Below are positions 58,438-64,000 of a stretch of DNA of 64,000 nt, piece by piece. The notes under the pieces were generated by a model. The model had not been told where the DNA came from. It saw only the letters and a list, made by a program, of their open reading frames with translations, and made no database searches. The DNA is taken from NCBI GenBank assembly GCA_946800325.1, contig OX326956.1, positions 19,744,667 through 19,808,666 on the forward strand, written 5' to 3'. Every line of letters begins with the position of its first letter. The stretch's first letter is position 1. The translations under genes were made by a program, and so were the position numbers. This DNA comes from Luzula sylvatica. Lineage: Eukaryota; Streptophyta; Magnoliopsida; Poales; Juncaceae.

Positions 58438-58566
58438 CTATAAGAAATTCATATTAGTCGATAGTTCATAAGAAAGATTAACCTAATATGAATTCTTATA
58501 CTTATACTCCCCCTTAATATTTGGCTTATGGTAATGGGACGAGGGAGTATAGTGTCACACATTCAT
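58438..58566 (-). other. Copia-3 gag-pol spacer with stops
   Basis: 129 nt with several stops separate gag part 2 and pol, which share one frame. The spacer holds a purine run AAGGGGGAGTATAAG. A GT-AG pair (GTAAATG donor at 58570, CTTATAG acceptor at 58438) would remove 133 nt and break the frame. Only a weak GTTGGA donor at 58587 would keep it. Confidence 0.55.
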
Positions 58567-59786
58567 TTACGTCCTAGATGATCCAACACCCTTTGAGGTG
58601 GAGGGACCCATTGTGTGACGATCTTTACGCATCCACATAACCTTTGGGTTAAGCTTAGGATTACGAAGATCACAATTGGTGGAGATGTGTCCTATTTTAC
58701 AACAATAATTGCAAAATGCAATTGTTGGTTTGTTGATGGTTGCGGAACTCTTGACAAAATGATTCGAGAGTTGGTTTGTGTCGCTTCTCCGTTGAATTAC
58801 CGGTTTGGTCGTTTTGGCAAATTGATTTGTTTGAAAATGTTTTTGTATATTGTTGTAATGTTTGGGAGTCCTTGTTTGATATGTAGCTTCGGTGTGGTAA
58901 TTCACCTCATAGAAGTAATCATTTGGTCCCCGTTTGAACAAGCAATCGGATCGTCCCAAATTGTTACGTCTATGGGGTGTATGTTGTGTAAAATGATTAG
59001 TCCTATTATTAAAGCTAACATTTTTAAGTTGTTCCATTTTTACACTTTTACCCTTGTTATAGTCACGGTACATAAAAGCATTTCCGTGACTATGTGTTCG
59101 ATTGTTCTCCCATTTCGATTTTTGATTTTTGGATTTGGAACGACCGGGTTTATTACCGTCATCCTTCTTAAATCCTAAACCGGATTTGTCATTGAGCTTT
59201 TGTCCCATTAATGACCCTTTTAAAACTTCATCCAATGAATGAGTGCTAGGTGCAATGGATGCACAAGCCCTCTTCAAGGATTCATTTTCAACCTTTGAAT
59301 TTTGAAGTTCGACTTTTAAGTGTGAGATCTCTCTTTTTAAAGCTTGACACTCGCATTTTGAAAAACCTTGAAATTCTTTTAATTGTGCCTTATACGACCT
59401 AATCGATAATTCTAGAGAGGCTACCTTTTCTTTGAGAGCTAGTGTTGAGCTCTCAATTTTGCCCTCATTTTGTCGAGGTTCATCAATTTCTCCAATTTCT
59501 CTCAAGAGTTCGTCAAAGGACTCAAGCTCTAATGTTGAATTAATTTGAGATGATGAATACGAGTTTTAGATAGTCCTATTTAAATTAATTGAAGAGTTGA
59601 GATATACCTCATGACCTAGGTCATGTGACGCTTTTGGTGTGGAGATGGGAGAGGCGTACTCGGTGATTGAGGCATGAGAGATTCCGATATTGGGGCTCGT
59701 TGGAGGCGCAAGGCTTGAATGGCTCTCTCCACCACGTCCTCTATCGATGGAGTAATTATTGCCATTAGTGCCAAGTTCGCGGTTTC
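58567..59786 (-). pseudogene. Copia-3 gag, C-terminal part
   Basis: In one frame from about 59844 down to 58567, broken by a single TAA at 59566-59568 (after NLNRTI; LELESFDELLREIGE follows). The main 312-aa stretch begins with a Glu/Lys-rich predicted coiled coil (LKEKVASLELSIRSYK, LKREISHLKVELQNSK). A basic Asn/His-rich middle follows, then a zinc-knuckle-like CNYCCKIGHISTNC near the end and GPSTSKGVGSSRT. Large Gag proteins with such C-terminal parts are known from SIRE-type elements. Confidence 0.7.
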
Positions 59787-60872
59787 TCAATCCGAATTGC
59801 ACTCCGAATCGGATGAGGAACTTGAGGCATCCGATTCTCCCCATCTTCCTACATGAGCTTTGTAAGCCTTTTTCTTTTTGAAATCCTTACCTTTGTTTTT
59901 ATGTCTTTCTTCTCGACTCTTGTCGTCGTGTCGTCTTTCGTGTCGAGGTTCGAGTCTTTCCCGATCCTTTTGTTCGTCATCCTTCTTGTTCCATGGAGCA
60001 TGTTCGGGATGGAGAGTCCAACATGTCTCCATGGTGTGTCCCTTCTTATTGCACTCAAAGCAATAGGACTTCACATTTTGTCGCTTGCGGTTGTCGTTGA
60101 ACCGTCTTTCGTGTGATTTAAAATCATGAAGTTTCCTTACCAATAGAGCTAGTTCACTCTCATCATCGCTTGTATCTACGGCGGGTAGAGCTATGGCTTT
60201 GGGGCGAGAAGTCGAGGCATTCTCTTGATTTAGTTGCTTGAGTCGTGCTTCGAAGTTTCGGAAGTAACTTACTAAATCTTCGGGCGACATGTCTTGCGTA
60301 GCCATCATGGTTTCCAACGCCACTCGTAGTGTCTCCCAACTTGTTGGCATTGCTCGAATTAGTTTACCTACAACTCGAGAATTGGTTAGGGACTCTCCAA
60401 GAGCGGTGAATCCGTTTTTGATATGATTCATCCTTGTGTACATATCATCCACGGATTCACCCTCGATCATCCGGAAACTATCAAATTGTTGTTCGAGTCC
60501 CATGAAGTTGGTTCTCTTCATTTGATTGTTTCCTTCAAATCTATCGAGGAGAGCACGCCACATTTGATGAGAGGTATCACATCCATCTACTAAGACGGTT
60601 AGTGATCCTACCATGTTGGTGAGAATTAAATTTTGGGCATATATATCGGAGGTTTGATCATTCAATGAATCGGTTGATAAGAGTATTTTACCGTTGACGT
60701 CGGTAGTCGAATTGATTATGAAACCATCTTCTACTACCGATCTTAAGCCTTGAAGGGTAAACACGTTTATCATGCATTGTTTCCAAGCATTCCAATTTTT
60801 TCCGTCCAATTCTTTGGGATAGGTAAGTTGCAATTTGGAAATGGTGTTGTTGTTGGCCATTATCGTATACAA
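59787..60872 (-). CDS. Copia-3 Gag, N-terminal part, 361 aa
   Basis: Capsid region starting near MANNNTISKLQLTYPKELDG (an upstream in-frame Met gives MYTI first). It has WNAWKQCMINVFTLQGL, MWRALLDRFEGNN, LEQQFDSFRMIEGESVDDMY and LIRAMPTSWETLR, the UBN2/retrotrans-gag pattern. A CCHC knuckle CFECNKKGHTMETC lies at ~275-288. The tail is Lys/Arg-rich then Ser-rich (SSSSSDSECNSD). Continuing into the second gag part needs a frameshift near 59800. Confidence 0.85.
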   Translation of the reverse strand: MYTIMANNNTISKLQLTYPKELDGKNWNAWKQCMINVFTLQGLRSVVEDGFIINSTTDVNGKILLSTDSLNDQTSDIYAQNLILTNMVGSLTVLVDGCDTSHQMWRALLDRFEGNNQMKRTNFMGLEQQFDSFRMIEGESVDDMYTRMNHIKNGFTALGESLTNSRVVGKLIRAMPTSWETLRVALETMMATQDMSPEDLVSYFRNFEARLKQLNQENASTSRPKAIALPAVDTSDDESELALLVRKLHDFKSHERRFNDNRKRQNVKSYCFECNKKGHTMETCWTLHPEHAPWNKKDDEQKDRERLEPRHERRHDDKSREERHKNKGKDFKKKKAYKAHVGRWGESDASSSSSDSECNSD

Positions 60873-60908
60873 GTTGTCAATTTTACTCGAAGAGACGGTT
60901 AGTATTTT

Positions 60909-60920
60909 GCTCTGATACCA
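60909..60920 (-). promoter_or_regulatory. Copia-3 primer binding site
   Basis: TGGTATCAGAGC on the minus strand, a perfect match to the plant initiator-Met tRNA PBS, two bases from the LTR end. Confidence 0.92.
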
Positions 60921-60922
60921 AT

Positions 60923-62437
60923 TGTTGGTTAATTCTAACCTAGAGGGGGGTGAATAGGTAACCTAGTGGACAATTTTCGACTAGGTATACAAATTCTAAT
61001 TTTAATGCGGAAGATAACTTTAAGCATTTTAAGATAAAGAAAAAAATACCGAACACTTTGAACACACGATGTTTGTTACGGAGTTCGGTAGGTGGTTGCT
61101 ATGTAGCTTTAACTCACCTTTTACTTGCTTAATCGACCGATTCGATTAGTTGCAAGTACATACGTCTCCGGGAATGCCTTGTGCCTTTTGGGCGTTCGAT
61201 TGAATTCCAACTCACTCGTACAAGATTTTGCCTAGATCGATTTACACGTTTTCTATCGATCTATGGCGGGCTTTACAATTGTTGCACTAGCCTATTACAA
61301 TTTCTAAATACGAACTAGACGTGATCGGTCACGCAAGTTGGGAATCGTATTTGGATGAGGAAAAGGAATAACTAATCTCTAAGAATGGTTTAGAAGATTA
61401 TGAGCTCAAATATTATAGCAAGTATTCTCTCTTTTGAATGTTTAATTTTTGATAGTTAAAGTGAGAAGAGAGAATGAGGGAAGGGTTCTATTTACATAAC
61501 ACATAGACCCTTCCCTAATTTTGTTTTTTCTGCATAGTCCGTTACAAAGGACATGAGATCCGTTGTAACGGACACAAAGTCAAAACTAGTCGTTAAGCTG
61601 ACATATTCGAATTAATACACAGTCCGTTACAACGGAAACTATGTCCGTTACAAAGGAAGTCTGAGTTAAGAGGTTCGTTGCAACGAACTGATGAGTCCGT
61701 TACAACGGACATCACACTGGGACTTCACTTCAGTTTGATTTTAATTCCCGTTACAACGGAGAGTATTCCGTTACAACGTTGAGAGGAACTCCGTTGCAAC
61801 GGATTGGTTGATCCGTTACAACGGACATGAAGAGAAAATTATTGTACTGAAGTGAGTTCAATGTCCGTTACAACGGACTTATATGTCCGTTACAACGGAG
61901 ATAGTTCTGTGACATCCTTCAAGTTTGGATTTAATTAGCGTTGTAACGGACATACTTCCGTTGTAACGGATTGGTTGATCCGTTATAACGGACTATGCAG
62001 TGATTTCCATACTTGAATAGGACGAGCATGTCCGTTACAACGGACAGTGAGGTCCGTTACAATGGACATCCTTTTTCCAGCCTTTTATTTTAGTTCATCA
62101 TTTTGATGTATTTCGAATATGTTTATTTGACTTAATTTGAGCTTAATCATTCATAAACAAGTTTAGGGATACCTATAATGTGTTTTGGTGATTAGATTGA
62201 TATCCCAACTTGCGGAATCTTCGATGTCTTGATTCCGTGATTCTTCTACGTCTTGATCTTCTTCGCAATTCTTCGACGTCTTGATCCTTGCTATTCTTGA
62301 TTGATTTTTGCTTGTTTATCTTGATCTTCTTGTTGCATTTTGTACCTATGTATCCTATGCAATGTTCTCGATAGATTTTGTTAGTAGTGTCGACATTATT
62401 TTTGAGATAATCGAACAACCAGAAATTTGAACCAACA
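60923..62437 (-). repeat. Copia-3 5' LTR
   Basis: Plus-strand edges TGTTGGTTAATTCTAACC (60923) and TTTGAACCAACA (62437), 1515 bp. A minus-strand TATA candidate TATGTAAATAG lies at about 61487-61498. The left edge includes CTAGAGGGGGGTGAATAGG. It abuts GATAT within the RT codons of Copia-5. Confidence 0.88.
61536..62068. repeat. TACA-core palindrome array in the Copia-3 U3
   Basis: About 20 copies of GTCCGTTACAACGGAC and variants (TGTA, TATA, TGCA cores; some AAAGGA arms). The block CAACGGATTGGTTGATCCG occurs twice (near 61799 and 61962). The array ends ~40 bp from the minus-strand TATA candidate. Confidence 0.9.
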
Positions 62438-64000
62438 GATATAACCTCCATTTCTTCTGGGCCGCTAAAGCGATCAACGTTCTGATCGTCTCTAGCCTCG
62501 CGACTGGAGCAAATGTCTCGTAATAATCGATTTCATGCTTTTGCTCAAACCCCTTGGCAACTAGTCGTGCTTTGTATTTTTGCATTGATCCGTCTTGATT
62601 TAACTTGGTCTTATAGACCCACTTGACTCCGATTACGTCTCTATCTTTTGGTCGTTCCTTCAACTCCCACGTGTTATTCTTCTCAATCATCTGGATTTCA
62701 TCCTCCATCGCCTTGATCCAATTCTCGTGCTTCTCTGCTTCCACAAAACTCTGTGGATCTACAACCGAGAAATTGCAAGATTCATAAATATCTCGCAAAC
62801 TCCTCACACGTCTTGGTGTTGTTTCTGGTGTCGTCTCTTCTTCTCTCCTTTCTCTGTTCGGACTTGGACTCGACTCCGGAGTTGAACTCGAGCTTGATCC
62901 ATTTCGTCCAGAAGAACTTCCTTCTCCATGTGGCTCGATAATCGGCATTCTCGGCTCACCAAACGAGATAATAGTTGGTGCTCCTCTAACTTCTTGCACC
63001 TTATTTTCTTCCCAGTTCCAAGAAGAATTTTCGTCGAAGATGACATCTCGACTAATTACCAACTTTTTCTTCTCCAAATTATATAGCCGATATCCCTTCG
63101 TCGTATCACTATATCCGACGAATATACACTTCTCGCTTTTATCATCGAGCTTTCTTCTTGTCTCGGATGGTATGTGCGCGTAACATATACAACCAAACAC
63201 CTTCATGTGTCGAACCGACGGTTTCACACCACGCCATGCTTCAATAGGAGTTCGATTCATAACTGATCTTGTTGGACTTCGGTTTAGAATATAAACCGCC
63301 GTAGCAACAGCTTCAGCCCAAAATGTATTTGGCATGCCCTTCTCCTTCAACATTGCACGCGCCATTTCCACTATCGTTCTATTTTTTCGTTCGGCAACGC
63401 CATTCTGTTGTGGAGTATATGCAGCTGTCAACTACCTACGAATACCGTTATATTCGTAATTTTGGTCGAACTCTTTCGAGGTAAACTCACCTCCTCGATC
63501 ACTCCTAAGCGTCTTTATTTTTCGGCCACTTTCATTTTCAACAAGAGCTTTAAATTTCGTGAAAGTCTCGAACGCCTCAGACTTCTCTTTCAAGAAATAA
63601 ACCCACATCATTCTTGAATGATCATCAACAAAGAGAAGAAAATACCAATTTTGCCCTTGCGATTGTGTTTGCATTTTTTCGCATATATCGGTATGAACTA
63701 ATTCTAGCGATGCCTTGGTTGTCCATGCTCCACTCGGAAATGATGCTCGGTGTTGCTTCCCTAGAATACACCCTTCGCATGTATCCTTCTTTATCTCGAT
63801 ATACGGAAGTCATCGCACCATTCTTTTTGCTCTTAACAGCTTCAACGCCATATAATTCAGGTGTCCGAATCTCTTGTGCCACAAACCGGAATCGCTCGTC
63901 ACCTCGCTTCGCCATGCTAATTGCGGAGCATAACTAATCTCCAAGGGAAAATTTCTTGATCGCTCCATATCGACTTTCGCCAACACCTGATTCTTATTGT
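62438..64000 (-). pseudogene. Copia-5 pol fragment (IN and start of RT)
   Basis: From the window edge: LWHKRFGHLNYMALKLL (HHCC start), CEGCILGKQHRASFP, LVHTDIC, FLLFVDDHSRMMWVYFL, LRSDRGGEFTS, AAYTPQQNGVAERKNRTI (catalytic E present), FWAEAVATAVYILNR, then RT ([30 protein letters not shown]) ending at AQKKWRLY. Two nonsense codons are present: TGA near 63806 (VR-LPYIE) and TAG near 63429 (GIRR-LTAAY, where relatives have Gln). It is cut at 62437 by the Copia-3 LTR. The rest of RT and RNase H are not seen on the far side of Copia-3. Confidence 0.88.

Larger units (their letters stand above)
55318..60920 (-). mobile_element. Copia-3: internal region of a large Ty1/copia element
   Basis: Minus-strand PBS, two-part gag and an open pol in the order PR-IN-RT-RH. 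Sequence style ([40 protein letters not shown]) and a long gag region fit the SIRE/Maximus side of Copia, by recollection. The 5' LTR is 60923-62437; a matching 3' LTR was not found. Confidence 0.85.

Overview
The window is nuclear DNA of a flowering plant, almost certainly a eudicot. Supporting signs are spliced GT-AG exons, a B3 transcription factor of the NGATHA type, dense nested Ty1/copia retrotransposons, CACTA and hAT-like elements, tRNA-derived SINE copies and long AT-rich microsatellites. It is gene-poor. Only two host genes can be supported: the 3' end of a conserved plant gene of unknown function (1-818, +) and a single-exon NGATHA-like B3 repressor (37969-38898, +). Nearly everything else that codes is retrotransposon gag-pol, mostly broken.

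Layout. 1-9.1 kb: gene tail, AT-rich intergenic DNA, a foldback element (1.94-2.92 kb), an old LTR (5864-~7690) split by a reverse solo LTR (6204-7185), and a SINE near 8 kb. 9108-20693: Copia-1 (+), a complete element with both LTRs, PBS and PPT; its leader holds a hAT-type MITE (11157-11655) and its pol holds a CACTA transposon (15225-17953, TSD GAT). 21618-22541: solo LTR with perfect TSD. 22.5-35.6 kb: a ~174-bp tandem repeat split by an 8.6-kb composite insertion (26081-34671, TSD TTGAG) that contains Copia-2 (-) and another solo LTR (33080-34471, TSD GGTAA). 36.4-38.9 kb: TRIM-like fragment, SINE, NGATHA gene. 41.4-43.1 kb: one end of a second CACTA element. 43632-45604: Copia-4 (+), two LTRs around an integrase-only remnant. 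47-51 kb: palindromic MITEs in AT microsatellites and two further hAT-type MITEs. 51.9-53.6 kb: a non-autonomous repeat with ~20 copies of a GGACCAAAATG word. 54.3-64 kb: Copia-3 (-), with an uninterrupted 1039-aa pol, whose 5' LTR sits inside the pol of Copia-5 (-), which runs off the window.

The most unusual signal is a theme shared by otherwise different LTR families. U3 regions, and the leaders of Copia-1 and Copia-2, carry arrays of ~16-bp near-palindromes with arms close to GTCCGT/ACGGAC and a family-specific core (CATG in Copia-1 relatives, TCGA in the 33-kb LTR, TACA/TATA/TGTA in Copia-2 and Copia-3, TCAGA-like in the 6-kb LTR). Several arrays stop 20-65 bp before a TATA box, as expected for enhancers or regulator-binding sites. 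The CACTA subterminal repeats (GCGACGGGCCGTCGC, GGGACGGGCCGTCCC) are also palindromes built on ACGG/CCGT. All functional readings are inference from sequence; no searches were run.
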